Of a stretch of 38,016 nt of DNA, positions 16,774-25,577 are shown in pieces. The translations under genes and the position numbers were made by a program. Position 1 is the stretch's first letter, and each line of letters starts with the position of its first letter. The notes under the pieces were generated by a model, which did no database searches, had not been told where the DNA came from, and worked only from the letters and a program-made list of their open reading frames with translations. Location of the stretch: contig CAZFVM010000003.1 of NCBI GenBank assembly GCA_964522305.1, positions 1-38,016 on the forward strand, written 5' to 3'. Source of the stretch: UBA1049 sp964522305. GTDB lineage: Bacteria; Bacillota; Clostridia; Oscillospirales; CAG-382.

Positions 16774-17553
16774 TCAGTCTTCTTCCTGCATCAACTTCAA
16801 AAACTCGTCTTCTTCCGAGTCCGAGTCTTTGATGTCGGAGTTACTTGCAATGTCAGCTTCGCTTGCCATATCAGCTTCATTCGCCTCATCGGCTGCATGG
16901 TCCGCTTCTGTCTCGTCGACTTCGTCGGCTTGCAAGACCGGGACCTCAGTAGGGATTGCCTCGGTTTCGGTGGTCAGGGCTGCAGGGTCGGGAGCCATTT
17001 CTCCTTCTTCCTTCGCCCGTTGCAGCTCCTGCTCTATGGTGGTCTTTACCTCTGTAAAGATCTTACTTACTATCTTATCCTCGTCGGGTAAGACAATCTC
17101 TTCTATCTCGTTGACCGACAAGTCCTGGAGCTCTTCGATATGCTTGCGGTAGATATCGAATACATTCTTTTTGAAGTCAAGAATCCTGGTACGGATAGAC
17201 CACATTTCTTCTTTTTCTTGACGCAGCTCTTCTTTGAAGTCGGCGATAACCAGATCACATCTATCCTTAATAGCGCCGGTTATAATATCCGCCCGCTCGT
17301 TAGCTTCCCTGATGATTTTTTCCCCCATCTTCTGGGCGGACAAAAGGGTGCTTCGGATAGCTTCTTCCTCATCCTTTATTTCTTCCAAGGTATTGACAAC
17401 CACCCGGAGTTTTCTGTCCAGCTCGATGTTTTCGCGATATGCCTCGGTGTATTTCTCCAGCAAAAACTCTATATAATCATCCACCTCGGCGGCATTATAT
17501 CCCTTTAGGCTCTTGGAAAAACCTTTGGTTTTTAGTTCGTGGGGTGCTAACAT
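16774..17553 (-). CDS. divIVA: DivIVA domain protein
   Basis: A coiled-coil cell-pole and septum protein of 259 residues that senses negative membrane curvature. The N-terminal DivIVA domain is clear (LAPHELKTKGFSKSLKGYNAAEVDDYI), followed by a long coiled coil to about residue 180. The last 70 residues are acidic with imperfect EAD/SD-rich repeats, a disordered tail that differs between species. GAAAGGAAG precedes the ATG. It sits between yggT and ileS. The S4-domain gene ylmH, usually just upstream in Bacillus, is not present. Confidence 0.93.
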   Translation of the reverse strand: MLAPHELKTKGFSKSLKGYNAAEVDDYIEFLLEKYTEAYRENIELDRKLRVVVNTLEEIKDEEEAIRSTLLSAQKMGEKIIREANERADIITGAIKDRCDLVIADFKEELRQEKEEMWSIRTRILDFKKNVFDIYRKHIEELQDLSVNEIEEIVLPDEDKIVSKIFTEVKTTIEQELQRAKEEGEMAPDPAALTTETEAIPTEVPVLQADEVDETEADHAADEANEADMASEADIASNSDIKDSDSEEDEFLKLMQEED

Positions 17554-17630
17554 GTTCTAACTTCCTTTCTTGGATAATAGATTGATTCAAACGCTTTTTT
17601 TACAAAAACTCAGAGTAATCCTTGTAAAAG

Positions 17631-17903
17631 TCAAATCCTGGGTAACGACATCTTTATTATGGACAGTAACATAAAAGTTGCCATAAAGGAAAAATCCAGG
17701 GGCAGACCTTGAAGGGATTCTACCCGCGATAATGCGTTACGGACCGGGGAAATCACCGGCTCCGTAACTACATAACAAAACTGCAACGCCACGGATTCCT
17801 CCGATGCGAATATCTGGAGGATTGCCCGTGCCAATATTAAATAACTCAATGCGGAGATAAGCACCGCAACGCTCTCGGTTATAACCGACAAAAACTCGTT
17901 CAA
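17631..17903 (-). CDS. yggT: YggT family membrane protein
   Basis: A 90-residue integral membrane protein, equivalent to YlmG of the Firmicutes division cluster, with two hydrophobic segments (about 10-30 and 65-88). The family motif is visible in YVVTEPVISPVRNAL. Its role is unclear; relatives affect cell shape, division or chloroplast nucleoids. The start is TTG at 17903 with GGGAG eight bases upstream. It lies 33 bases after sepF and is probably cotranscribed with it. Confidence 0.87.
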   Translation of the reverse strand: MNEFLSVITESVAVLISALSYLILARAILQIFASEESVALQFCYVVTEPVISPVRNALSRVESLQGLPLDFSFMATFMLLSIIKMSLPRI

Positions 17904-17936
17904 ATCAATCTCCCGATAACAAATCCTGCGATATTA

Positions 17937-18386
17937 TCAGAAGAGCTCCCGCTGAGGCTTTACATCCTCTCTCTCGGGGTGGTCTCCCGATACATCGACG
18001 TTCTTTGGAGTAATAATATATGTGGAATTCGCAACCCTTTTAATCTGACCGTCGATGGCAAAAGCAACTCCCGAACAAAAATCAATAATCCTTCTGACTG
18101 TCTCTTTGTTGGTGTCCTCTAAATTTAGCACAACGGTTCTTCTTGCCAGCAGGTGATCCCCTATCTGGGTAACCGCCTCAAATCTCTCGGGCTTGACTAC
18201 CTTCATCTCCAGGGAAGCGGAAGATCCTATTCCTCCGGTAGCTCTCACCGGAGCGGGACGCGCCGCTGCCTGAGGCTGCTCTTCGTATTCCTCTTGTAGC
18301 ATCTCTTCTTCGTACCCTTCGTCGTAGCCCTCTTCGTACACATCATCGGCTTTAAAAAGGTCTGTTATTTTGCTTAGAAACCCCAT
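17937..18386 (-). CDS. sepF: Cell division protein SepF
   Basis: SepF binds FtsZ and anchors and bundles protofilaments at the membrane. This 149-residue version has the N-terminal amphipathic membrane-binding helix (MGFLSKITDLFKADD) and an acidic, Glu/Gln-rich linker (about 17-55). The SepF core follows from about 62 to 140 (VVLNLEDTNKETVRRIIDF, FAIDGQIKRV, TYIITP). A strong TGGAGGT lies before the ATG. No ftsZ or ftsA is nearby. The neighbours yggS and yggT are the usual partners. Confidence 0.95.
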   Translation of the reverse strand: MGFLSKITDLFKADDVYEEGYDEGYEEEMLQEEYEEQPQAAARPAPVRATGGIGSSASLEMKVVKPERFEAVTQIGDHLLARRTVVLNLEDTNKETVRRIIDFCSGVAFAIDGQIKRVANSTYIITPKNVDVSGDHPEREDVKPQRELF

Positions 18387-18435
18387 TTTCTACCTCCAAA
18401 ACTTATCTTTTTTTGTTTTATTGCATGGTTTGTGT

Positions 18436-19146
18436 TTAGGTTCTGGAACCAAATATGCCGGTCCCGATCCTGACTAAGGTGGCCCCATGCTCAACCGCCG
18501 TCAAATAATCGTCGCTCATACCTATCGACAATATGCCTATTTTACTATTATTACTATTATGTGCTTTTTTGGGGAATAAGTCAATGAATTTTTCTTGTAT
18601 TTTGTTAAAATAAGCGTGGTTTTGTCGGGAATCCTCGGTTTTTGGCGGAATAGCCATCAACCCCCTTACCCGCAGGTTCTCAAAACCCCTGATTTCTTCT
18701 AAGATTTGGTCTATATCTTCGAAGTAAACCCCATGCTTTGTAGGCTCTTTTGCCACGTTTACTTCCAGCAAAACATCCATCCGCTTATCTATGCGATACG
18801 CCCGCTTGTCTATCTCCCTTGCCAGCCGAAGGCTGTCTACGGAATGGATAAGGGAGACCTTGTCTATTATATATTTGACCTTGTTTGTCTGTAAGGGTCC
18901 GATAAAATGAATGTCCAAAAGTTCTCTGTCTAAATAGTCGTACTTGTCCCTTAAGTCGTTGACCCGATTCTCCCCGATAATAGTGATGCCGCAGGTCGCC
19001 GCATAGTTTATGACCTCGGGCGCCACACCTTTTGTTGCTCCCAAAATCTCGGCTCTGCCTCTAATCTTATCTTTTATTTCGTTGATGTTTTGTTTTATCC
19101 GTTCTCTATCGAACCTATCCGGGTCGGTAAATCCTAAGTTTGTCAT
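18436..19146 (-). CDS. yggS: YggS family PLP homeostasis protein
   Basis: A 236-residue single-domain PLP-binding protein (PLPBP/YlmE) that buffers pyridoxal phosphate and affects amino acid and keto acid balance. The PLP lysine is Lys39 in EILGATKGV. GENRVNDLRDKY, HFIGPLQTNKVKYI and SIGMSDDYLTAVEHGATLVRIG are characteristic, the last forming the phosphate-binding site. The start overlaps the stop of the HlyD-like gene as ATGA, a classic coupling signal. Length is normal. Confidence 0.95.
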   Translation of the reverse strand: MTNLGFTDPDRFDRERIKQNINEIKDKIRGRAEILGATKGVAPEVINYAATCGITIIGENRVNDLRDKYDYLDRELLDIHFIGPLQTNKVKYIIDKVSLIHSVDSLRLAREIDKRAYRIDKRMDVLLEVNVAKEPTKHGVYFEDIDQILEEIRGFENLRVRGLMAIPPKTEDSRQNHAYFNKIQEKFIDLFPKKAHNSNNSKIGILSIGMSDDYLTAVEHGATLVRIGTGIFGSRT

Positions 19147-20405
19147 TGTAATATCTTTCCGCTATAAATATTTCTGCCCGAGGTTATCACCGCATCATAC
19201 AGGGACAGCTCGGTGGGGGAAATATAGGACTTGTCCTTTCTGTCCGGGTAGTTCTTGTCCTTTGGCAACTCGCAGATATAATATCCGTTTTCTTCAAAGA
19301 GTATTTTGACATTCTTATATCTGACGATGTTTCCCTTTGCCACATATACTCCCTCTGCGTCCTCAACCCTTCGCAGTGCCGAGGTGGGAATCTTTAGTCC
19401 TTCATAGGTTTGTCTTATAAGCTCCACGGTTTGAACCCGGGTGTAGTTAAATCTCAAGGGGATTTCGGTGGTGGCAAACACCACCAATGCCCGGTCCAAG
19501 TCCGTCTGCCGTATCTCCCCGACAAACCTCATTCCCAAAGTCTTACCGGAAGAAAAGGGGAAAGCGAAGGTGTACTTCTTGCCTTGCACAAACTCCGAAG
19601 CCGTTCTTTTGTCCACCTCGCAGACTATATACCACTCCGGGGTCAAGACTAATTTGCCCACCGAAGTTTCTATTAAGTTTTGGTCCGGCAACTTAGTCTT
19701 TAGGTTGTCGAACTCCGGGATTGTCAGCCCTTCCAACACGGTTTTTGTAAAGAAACTTTCATAACCGTCTACTACAGAATAAAAATACCCCGCCTTAGTA
19801 GTCTTGTGGGTGACAAAAGCCCCGGTCAGCGAATCCTCTAACCCCCGCTTTTCTTCTTCTAACTGTCTTATTTGTTGGTCATAGTCGGTGTCCTTGTTGA
19901 CCAACGCAAGTCGGCGGTTGGTCAAAATCAGCAAATCCTCTCGATACAAAGAGGCTTTTGATATATCCTTTTTTTCCACCGCTTTGATTATCTCCAACAT
20001 AAGCTTGGTTATTTGAGAATCTATCTTTGTCACATCGGTGGTGGAAGACCCGCTGGTGACCTTGCTTTGTTCTAAGATATAGATTTTTTTGTTTATCTCT
20101 TTAATCCGCTCTTGTATGCCGGCGTCCGAGGCTTGGGCGTAGGTGGTAACTACTTTTTCGTCTCGACGGATTTTTTCTCCGTCTTCGAATTGATAACTGT
20201 TGACTCCGGTGGCAGAGGTGGTCATCACCGACTCATCCCGAAAGATATACGCCTTCATCTCGGTCTTCTTTGTAACGCTGATATAGGTTGCGTGCTCTAT
20301 CTCCACCATATCCCCCACATTAAGGGCAATCTGGAGCAGAATATAGCCAATCATGGCAAGGGAAAACAGGCTTATGAAAAATTGTTTTGCCCGTTGTTTT
20401 TCCAT
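19143..20405 (-). CDS. HlyD-like membrane-fusion/envelope protein
   Basis: A 420-residue protein with one N-terminal transmembrane helix (about 10-30) and an extracytoplasmic part. A barrel-sandwich-like segment follows the helix (near TSATGVNSYQFEDGEKIRRDE). A coiled-coil hairpin runs from about 90 to 205, and beta-rich C-terminal domains end with KIPTSALRRVEDAEGVYVAK, which resembles HlyD-type adaptors. No ABC transporter or outer-membrane partner lies nearby, so export function is doubtful. Its place between miaA and yggS-sepF suggests an envelope or septum role in this lineage; that is inference. AAGGAGGAG precedes the ATG. Confidence 0.75.
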   Translation of the reverse strand: MEKQRAKQFFISLFSLAMIGYILLQIALNVGDMVEIEHATYISVTKKTEMKAYIFRDESVMTTSATGVNSYQFEDGEKIRRDEKVVTTYAQASDAGIQERIKEINKKIYILEQSKVTSGSSTTDVTKIDSQITKLMLEIIKAVEKKDISKASLYREDLLILTNRRLALVNKDTDYDQQIRQLEEEKRGLEDSLTGAFVTHKTTKAGYFYSVVDGYESFFTKTVLEGLTIPEFDNLKTKLPDQNLIETSVGKLVLTPEWYIVCEVDKRTASEFVQGKKYTFAFPFSSGKTLGMRFVGEIRQTDLDRALVVFATTEIPLRFNYTRVQTVELIRQTYEGLKIPTSALRRVEDAEGVYVAKGNIVRYKNVKILFEENGYYICELPKDKNYPDRKDKSYISPTELSLYDAVITSGRNIYSGKILQ

Positions 20406-20434
20406 ATTCTATTCTCCTCCTTGCTTTGTTAAGG

Positions 20435-21376
20435 TTATTCGTCCATCAGAGCAATAGCTGTGTCGATTAACCGGGACAAGTCTGTTTTTTGCTCGCCGCA
20501 GATTTCTATCTCTTTTTTGTTCTCCATGCCTTTGAAGTATGTAAGTTGCCGTTTTGCATAGTTGCGGCTGTTTTGCTTTATCTTTTCCCGAACGCTGTCA
20601 AGGTCTGCCTGTCCCTCGAAATAAGGGTAAAACTCCTTGTAGCCTATTCCTCGAGAGGCGGTCTTTGTCTGCTTTAGCCCCTTGTCATAAAGGCTTTGCA
20701 CCTCCTGCTCCAACCCCAGCTCGAACATATAATCCACCCTGCGGTTTATCCTGTCATACATGACCTCTCTGTCTTTACAGGTCAGATACAACAAGGTGTA
20801 GTCAAAAGGGGGAGTGGCTCTCTCGGCTTGTTGCGTGTGCTCGGTCTTTGTCCTGCCCGAAAGATAATATATCTCCAGGGCGCGGACTACTCTTTTTAGG
20901 TTGTTCTTGTGTATTTGGGCAGCAGCTTGAGGGTCTACGGCTTCTAATTGGCGGTGCAGGGCGTCTACTCCTTGGGTTTTTGCTTTTTTGTACAATTGAT
21001 CTCTGAGCTCGGGGTCTTCTGTCATCTCCTCCATCATCCTGCCGGATAAGAACAAGTCTATATACATACCGGTACCCCCTGCCAAAAGGGGAACCTTCCC
21101 CCGGTCGGTTATGTCCTTTACCGCCAAGGTCGCCTCCCTTATAAATTCAGCCACCGAGTATTCTCGCTCTATGGGAGAGGTGTCTATAAGGTGGTGGGGC
21201 ACCCCGCGGCGATGGTCTTGCCCCGGCTTTGCCGTCCCTATGTCCATACCCTTGTATATCTGCATGGAGTCCCCGCTGATAATCTCTCCGTCAAGACGCT
21301 TTGCCAGCTCGACAGCCAGCTCGCTCTTGCCGGTGGCGGTTGCTCCTATTATTACTATTATCCTTTTTTTTTCCAA
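20435..21376 (-). CDS. miaA: tRNA dimethylallyltransferase
   Basis: MiaA transfers the dimethylallyl group to N6 of A37 in tRNAs that read codons starting with U. The 313-residue protein has the P-loop IGATATGKSELAVELA, the substrate block SGDSMQIYKGMDIGTAKP, and HHLIDTSPIEREYSVAEF. GGTGMYIDLFLSG and the C-terminal SRGIGYKEFYPYFEG follow. The start is TTG at 21376, supported by AAAGGAGA seven bases upstream. It lies 25 bases after queA and 29 before the HlyD-like gene, all in one apparent operon. No hfq is found next to it. Confidence 0.96.
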   Translation of the reverse strand: MEKKRIIVIIGATATGKSELAVELAKRLDGEIISGDSMQIYKGMDIGTAKPGQDHRRGVPHHLIDTSPIEREYSVAEFIREATLAVKDITDRGKVPLLAGGTGMYIDLFLSGRMMEEMTEDPELRDQLYKKAKTQGVDALHRQLEAVDPQAAAQIHKNNLKRVVRALEIYYLSGRTKTEHTQQAERATPPFDYTLLYLTCKDREVMYDRINRRVDYMFELGLEQEVQSLYDKGLKQTKTASRGIGYKEFYPYFEGQADLDSVREKIKQNSRNYAKRQLTYFKGMENKKEIEICGEQKTDLSRLIDTAIALMDE

Positions 21377-21401
21377 CTGCCGTCTCCTTTCGGAAACTTT
21401 T

Positions 21402-22460
21402 TTATAAAATCAACATGGCGTCCCCGAAGGAAAAAAACCTGTATCGGGATTCCACCGCTTGCTCATAAGCCTTCATGGTGTTTTCGTACCCCGCAAAGGC
21501 ACAAACCAACATTATCAAAGTGCTCTCCGGCAGGTGAAAATTGGTAATCAGCCCGTCTATCCCGCCAAAGGTATATCCCGGATAAATAAAGATGTCGGTC
21601 TCTCCCTCAAAAGGAGTTATCTCTCCGTTTTTTGCAACGCTCTCTAATGCCCGAGCACAAGTGGTACCCACCGCTATGACCCTGCCCCCCGCCCTCTTAC
21701 GGTGGTTTATTCTTTCGGCGGTGTCTTTGTCTATCCTAAAAAACTCGGAATGCATGGCATGGTCTGTTATATGGTCTTCTTTGACCGGTCGAAAGGTCCC
21801 CAACCCCACATGCAACAATATTCTCTCGATTGCAATCCCTTTTGCCCTTATCTGTTCCAACAACTCCGGGGTGAAGTGAAGCCCTGCCGTGGGGGCGGCG
21901 GCTGAGCCGTTGTGGGTGGCATAGATGGTCTGGTATTGCTCCCGATTCTGCAACTGTCTCGTTATATAGGGAGGTAAGGGCATCGAGCCTATGGCTTCCA
22001 AAATCTCAAGAAAGACTCCCTCGTAAGCGAACTCTATTCGCCTTACTCCGTCTGATATTATCTCCAAAACCTTGCCGGTCAACCCCCCGGGGTATATTAT
22101 TGTCTGTCCGGGGCGCGCCTTCTTCCCCGGTCGGGTCAGGCAATCATATATTATGCCGACTCCCGACTTGGGTATCCCGGACTTTTTGAGCAAAACCGTC
22201 TCTATCTGCCCCTGCCTGCCCTCGGGGTTGCCGAAGATTCGGGCGGGAATAACCCGGGTATCGTTGATTACCAGGGTGTCTTCGGGGTTTAGATAGTCTA
22301 TAATATTATAAAACCTTCGGTGGGAAATTTCCCCCGTATCTCTGTCCAATCTCAAAAGCCGGGACTGGTCTCTTTTGTCTGCCGGGGTCTGAGCTATTAA
22401 CTCTTGGGGAAGACGGTAGTCGTAAGAGCTCTTTTTTAGTAAATTAATATCGGTTCGCAT
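21402..22460 (-). CDS. queA: tRNA preQ1(34) S-adenosylmethionine ribosyltransferase-isomerase
   Basis: QueA transfers and isomerises ribose from S-adenosylmethionine onto preQ1-tRNA to make epoxyqueuosine. The 352-residue protein has the family blocks YDYRLPQELIAQTPADKRDQSRLL, visible here as YRLPQELIAQTP, then LVINDTRVIPARIFG, GSAAAPTAGLHFT and LHVGLGTFRPV. ITNFHLPESTLIMLVCAFAG completes the set. It is the first gene behind the promoter at 22495-22523. No queG, tgt or preQ1 transporter lies in the window. The Shine-Dalgarno before the ATG is weak. Confidence 0.96.
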   Translation of the reverse strand: MRTDINLLKKSSYDYRLPQELIAQTPADKRDQSRLLRLDRDTGEISHRRFYNIIDYLNPEDTLVINDTRVIPARIFGNPEGRQGQIETVLLKKSGIPKSGVGIIYDCLTRPGKKARPGQTIIYPGGLTGKVLEIISDGVRRIEFAYEGVFLEILEAIGSMPLPPYITRQLQNREQYQTIYATHNGSAAAPTAGLHFTPELLEQIRAKGIAIERILLHVGLGTFRPVKEDHITDHAMHSEFFRIDKDTAERINHRKRAGGRVIAVGTTCARALESVAKNGEITPFEGETDIFIYPGYTFGGIDGLITNFHLPESTLIMLVCAFAGYENTMKAYEQAVESRYRFFSFGDAMLIL

Positions 22461-22494
22461 ATCGGCTCGACTTCATTAATATTTTAACAAAAAC

Positions 22495-22523
22495 ATTATA
22501 CACCAACCCGTCGAAGTTTTCAA
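22495..22523 (-). promoter_or_regulatory. Sigma-A-type promoter of the queA operon
   Basis: Read on the minus strand: TTGAAA, 17 bp, TATAAT. The -10 hexamer ends 35 bases before the queA start. It is the only clear consensus promoter found ahead of the ten-kilobase minus-strand run. Confidence 0.8.
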
Positions 22524-22578
22524 CTTTCCCCTTGTGTTTTTTTGCGGGATTTGACACCGGTAAACCTTTTTTGTTTTG

Positions 22579-22607
22579 TTGTAAAGAGTCGGTGTTTGTG
22601 ATATATT
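22579..22607 (+). promoter_or_regulatory. Promoter of the U32 peptidase gene
   Basis: TTGTAA at 22579-22584, 17 bp, TATATT at 22602-22607, 36 bases before the start codon. Flanking ACACCG (22554-22559) and CGGTGT (22590-22595) form a short inverted repeat around the -35 element. Confidence 0.65.
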
Positions 22608-22643
22608 AAATCATAGTAATCCACCCGTGAAAGGAGGGAGAAT

Positions 22644-24461
22644 ATGTCTTTGTTGCTTGCCCCCGCCGGGAGCCCGGAGGGCCTGGATGCCGCCATAGCC
22701 GGCGGTGCCGATGAAGTGTACTTAGGCGGCGGAGACTTTAACGCCAGGATCAGGGCAAAGAACTTCTCCCTCCAAGACCTTGTAACCGCATCCAAAAAGT
22801 GTGAAAAGCATAATGTCAATCTCTTTATAACCCTAAACACTTTAGTCTTTGACAAGGAGTTTAAGTCCTTGATTGACTATGTTTGTTTTCTTGAAAAAGA
22901 GGTGCGTCCCTCCGCTTATATTGTTCAGGATTTGGGGGTGGCTTTGTTCTTGAAAGAGAATTTTCCCGACACGGTTTTGCATGCCAGCACCCAAATGCAA
23001 CAACACTCCTCCTCAGGGGTAAAACTGCTCTCGGAGCTGGGGTTTGGCAGAGTTGTGTTGGCCCGGGAGATGACCCGAGAGGATATCTTAGCTTTCCCCC
23101 GCTCCCTTATAGAAACCGAAGTTTTTGTCCATGGAGCTTTATGTGTGTCTGCCAGCGGAGGCTGTTTGATGTCCTCTTTTATCGGGAAGCGAAGCGGGAA
23201 CCGAGGTCAGTGTGCTCAGCCCTGTCGGTTGGACTATAAAGGGGACAACCCCAAGCCTTTATCCTTAAAGGACCTGTCCCTCGCCTCCCACATACCTTCT
23301 TTATTAGATATGGACATAACCTCGCTCAAGATAGAGGGGAGAATGAAGAGCCCGAACTATATCTATACGGTCACCCGGATATATCGGGAGCTTATCGACG
23401 AGAAAAGGGTTGCCACAAAGCAAGAGATAGACCTGCTGGAACGGGTGTTTTCCAGAAGTGGGTTTACCGACGGATACTACACCGATAACCTCGGTCCCGA
23501 TATGTTTGGATTTAGAAGTGCCATGGATAAAAAGAAAACAAAAAGCTTGGAGCTCCCTGCCTCGGCGAAAACACAGATAAAAGCAAGAGAAAAAAGAAGG
23601 TTTTCCCCTGCCCTGCCCTTGGTGATGCCGGTCAAAAAAGAAGAGAATGTACTCTCCCCAAAAGAGCAACGGGGCTTTGTATTCAGGTTCGAAGGAGACA
23701 CCCCCTCTCCGCACCTGTTAAACAGATATTATGACCTTTGTGCCAGAATAGATCTCCCCTTAGAGAAGGTCTCGGTATTAAAAGACCCGGAGTATACAAA
23801 GGTGTTGGATAAAGTTTCTTTGATATTACCCAGAAGTGTTTTTGACAGCGAAACCCAGGGTGTACAGGCTCTGTTGACAACTGCAAAAGAACTTGGGATA
23901 AGACAGGTCACTATGTCTAATGTGGCTCACCTGCCCTTGTGCGAAGGGTTTTTCCTTCATGGGGATTACTCGTTAAATGTCACCAACTCCCACACCTTGT
24001 CCTTGTTAGATAAGCTTTCTTTTTCTTCGGTTATGATCTCTCCCGAGGTCTCCCCCAACTTTTTTGTCAAAAAGGATATTCCCCTTGCCCTGGAATATAT
24101 AACCTACGGCAAAATCCCCTTAATGTACACCCAAAACTCCATTATCCAAAACATCAAAGGCACCTCTGACACAAAAGACCTGCCAAACACCGACACCTTA
24201 GTGGACAGAACAAACTCCGCCTTTGAAATAATAGCACAGGCCGCCACCCGCAACACCATATATAACAGCGTGCCCCTTTATCTCGCCGACAAAACCCGGG
24301 CTCTCAGGCGGTCCGGTGTGGGGCTTTATACCCTGCTCTTTGTAAACGAGCATAAAGATGAAAATGCCTTTGACTCACTTGTGGGAAAAATCAAAGCCGG
24401 GGAGAACCCCGACTTCCTTACAAAGGGTTTTACCCGAGGGTACTTTGTGAGTAATCCTTAG
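22644..24461 (+). CDS. Peptidase U32 family protein with DUF3656-like C-terminus
   Basis: A 605-residue U32 protein. Members include RlhA and TrhP, which act in RNA hydroxylation, so the 'peptidase' name may mislead. The N-terminus LLAPAGSPEGLDAAIAGGADEVYLGG is typical. The family signature lies at about 157-178 (ETEVFVHGALCVSASGGC). Cys167, Cys174, Cys190 and Cys194 are the expected four cysteines. The C-terminal third, after about residue 330, is the divergent beta-rich region. It is somewhat shorter than the longest relatives. A strong AAAGGAGGG precedes the ATG. It is a single-gene plus-strand unit with promoter and terminator, divergent from queA. RNA hydroxylation is an inference from homologues. 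Confidence 0.88.
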   Translation: MSLLLAPAGSPEGLDAAIAGGADEVYLGGGDFNARIRAKNFSLQDLVTASKKCEKHNVNLFITLNTLVFDKEFKSLIDYVCFLEKEVRPSAYIVQDLGVALFLKENFPDTVLHASTQMQQHSSSGVKLLSELGFGRVVLAREMTREDILAFPRSLIETEVFVHGALCVSASGGCLMSSFIGKRSGNRGQCAQPCRLDYKGDNPKPLSLKDLSLASHIPSLLDMDITSLKIEGRMKSPNYIYTVTRIYRELIDEKRVATKQEIDLLERVFSRSGFTDGYYTDNLGPDMFGFRSAMDKKKTKSLELPASAKTQIKAREKRRFSPALPLVMPVKKEENVLSPKEQRGFVFRFEGDTPSPHLLNRYYDLCARIDLPLEKVSVLKDPEYTKVLDKVSLILPRSVFDSETQGVQALLTTAKELGIRQVTMSNVAHLPLCEGFFLHGDYSLNVTNSHTLSLLDKLSFSSVMISPEVSPNFFVKKDIPLALEYITYGKIPLMYTQNSIIQNIKGTSDTKDLPNTDTLVDRTNSAFEIIAQAATRNTIYNSVPLYLADKTRALRRSGVGLYTLLFVNEHKDENAFDSLVGKIKAGENPDFLTKGFTRGYFVSNP

Positions 24462-24483
24462 TATACGATTGTTTTTTAAACCC

Positions 24484-24510
24484 AAAAAAGCCCCTTTTCG
24501 GGGCTTTTTT
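24484..24510. terminator. Bidirectional intrinsic terminator
   Basis: A perfect stem AAAAAAGCCCC (24484-24494) with GGGGCTTTTTT (24500-24510) around TTTTC. A and T tracts flank it on both strands. It ends the U32 gene on the plus strand and the methyltransferase gene (stop at 24522) on the minus strand. Confidence 0.92.
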
Positions 24511-24521
24511 GCAGGTCTTTT

Positions 24522-25274
24522 TTATATTGCTTTGGCTATATAATAAATCTTTTCGTTTTCTGCTCCGGGAGGGGAAAAATCCAAATCTCCAAAGGTCTCC
24601 GCTAAGGAAAATCCTGCCTCCTTTAGTAGTCGCTTTACCGTGACAGGGGGAAAATACCGCTGTTTTTGGGTTTGTTCCAATCTTTGGTATCCGTCCCCTA
24701 TCGGAGAAAACAGGGTTAGATAAAAGAAAACTTCTTTTTTGTTGGGGTTGTAGAGGTTTTGCCAGATAAGCATATCCCGGTCAAACTCATAAACATAGCT
24801 GTTCTCGGCAAAGACGGTTTTGTATCGATACTCGGTGTTAAGGTCAAACACTAATATCCCGCCGGGTTCGATAAAGGTCCTCAGTAACGAAAACACGCCC
24901 TTTAGTTCCCCCGGGGAGTTTAGGTAATTCAGAGTGTCAAAGGCGGCATAAGCCCCTTGAACGGTACCAAAAAGGTCCAGTTGTCTCATATCTTGGCAGA
25001 CATATAACAGGTCGTTGCCCCGGCCTGTCGGTCTCGGTGAACTCTCCTTTGCCACCGACAACATCTCCGGAGAGTTATCCACCCCCACCATGTCATAACC
25101 CTTGTCGGACATCAGTCGGGTTATTCCTCCGGTTCCGCAACCCAAGTCCAAAACCTCGGTTACCTTTATATCCGAGTAGGTCCGAAAACATTTGTCCAAA
25201 AACTCCGCATAACCGATATACGCCTCCCCGTTGATTTTGTCATAATAAGGGGCGATGAGTCCGAAGGTATCCAT
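24522..25274 (-). CDS. Class I SAM-dependent methyltransferase
   Basis: A 250-residue methyltransferase of the Rossmann type. Motif I is clear in VTEVLDLGCGTGGITRLM, followed by the acidic residue in YDMVGVDNSPEMLSVAKE. Motif II/III regions are AYAAFDTLNYLN and GGILVFDLNTEYRY. The target is not predictable; relatives include small-molecule and ribosomal methyltransferases. I start at 25274, because AGGA lies just upstream and the ATG follows the TrpR-like stop codon by one base. The further in-frame ATG at 25316 lies inside that gene. Probably coupled to the TrpR-like regulator. Confidence 0.87.
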   Translation of the reverse strand: MDTFGLIAPYYDKINGEAYIGYAEFLDKCFRTYSDIKVTEVLDLGCGTGGITRLMSDKGYDMVGVDNSPEMLSVAKESSPRPTGRGNDLLYVCQDMRQLDLFGTVQGAYAAFDTLNYLNSPGELKGVFSLLRTFIEPGGILVFDLNTEYRYKTVFAENSYVYEFDRDMLIWQNLYNPNKKEVFFYLTLFSPIGDGYQRLEQTQKQRYFPPVTVKRLLKEAGFSLAETFGDLDFSPPGAENEKIYYIAKAI

Positions 25275-25275
25275 C

Positions 25276-25557
25276 TCAGATCCTGTCCAAAGCCAGATCG
25301 TATCCTCCGCTTCCATACCGCAAAGAACGGTTTACCCTGGTTATGGTGGCGGTGGACAGCCCGGTTTTTTCTGCGATCTCGTTATAGGTGACCCCTTCTC
25401 TGAGCATCTGTGCCGCAGTGAGGCGTTTGCTCATCTCGGTAATCTCGGACAAGGTGCAAAGGTCATCCAAAAACCCATAGCACTCCTCCACTGTCTTTAG
25501 AGAAACAAAGGCTTTGCAAAGTTTTTCGGTTTGCTCGTTCTTTATTTTTTCTATCAT
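25276..25557 (-). CDS. YerC/YecD family TrpR-related regulator
   Basis: A 93-residue helix-turn-helix protein of the TrpR-like YerC/YecD group. The HTH is in VTYNEIAEKTGLSTATITRVNRSL, preceded by the conserved LTEITEMSKRLTAAQML-type helix (here LSEITEMSKRLTAAQML). Family members are widespread in Firmicutes and not known to bind tryptophan. A strong AAGGAGG lies before the ATG. It begins 20 bases after the stop of the large DUF4855 lipoprotein gene, so it may be read from that gene's promoter. Whether it regulates the locus is unknown. Confidence 0.88.
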   Translation of the reverse strand: MIEKIKNEQTEKLCKAFVSLKTVEECYGFLDDLCTLSEITEMSKRLTAAQMLREGVTYNEIAEKTGLSTATITRVNRSLRYGSGGYDLALDRI

Positions 25558-25577
25558 GAGAGCCTCCTTAAAAACCC

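Noticed and set aside
22644..24461. A collagenase-type protease role for the U32 protein
   Set aside because: Characterised relatives with the same four cysteines act in RNA hydroxylation, and no protease evidence can be read from the sequence.
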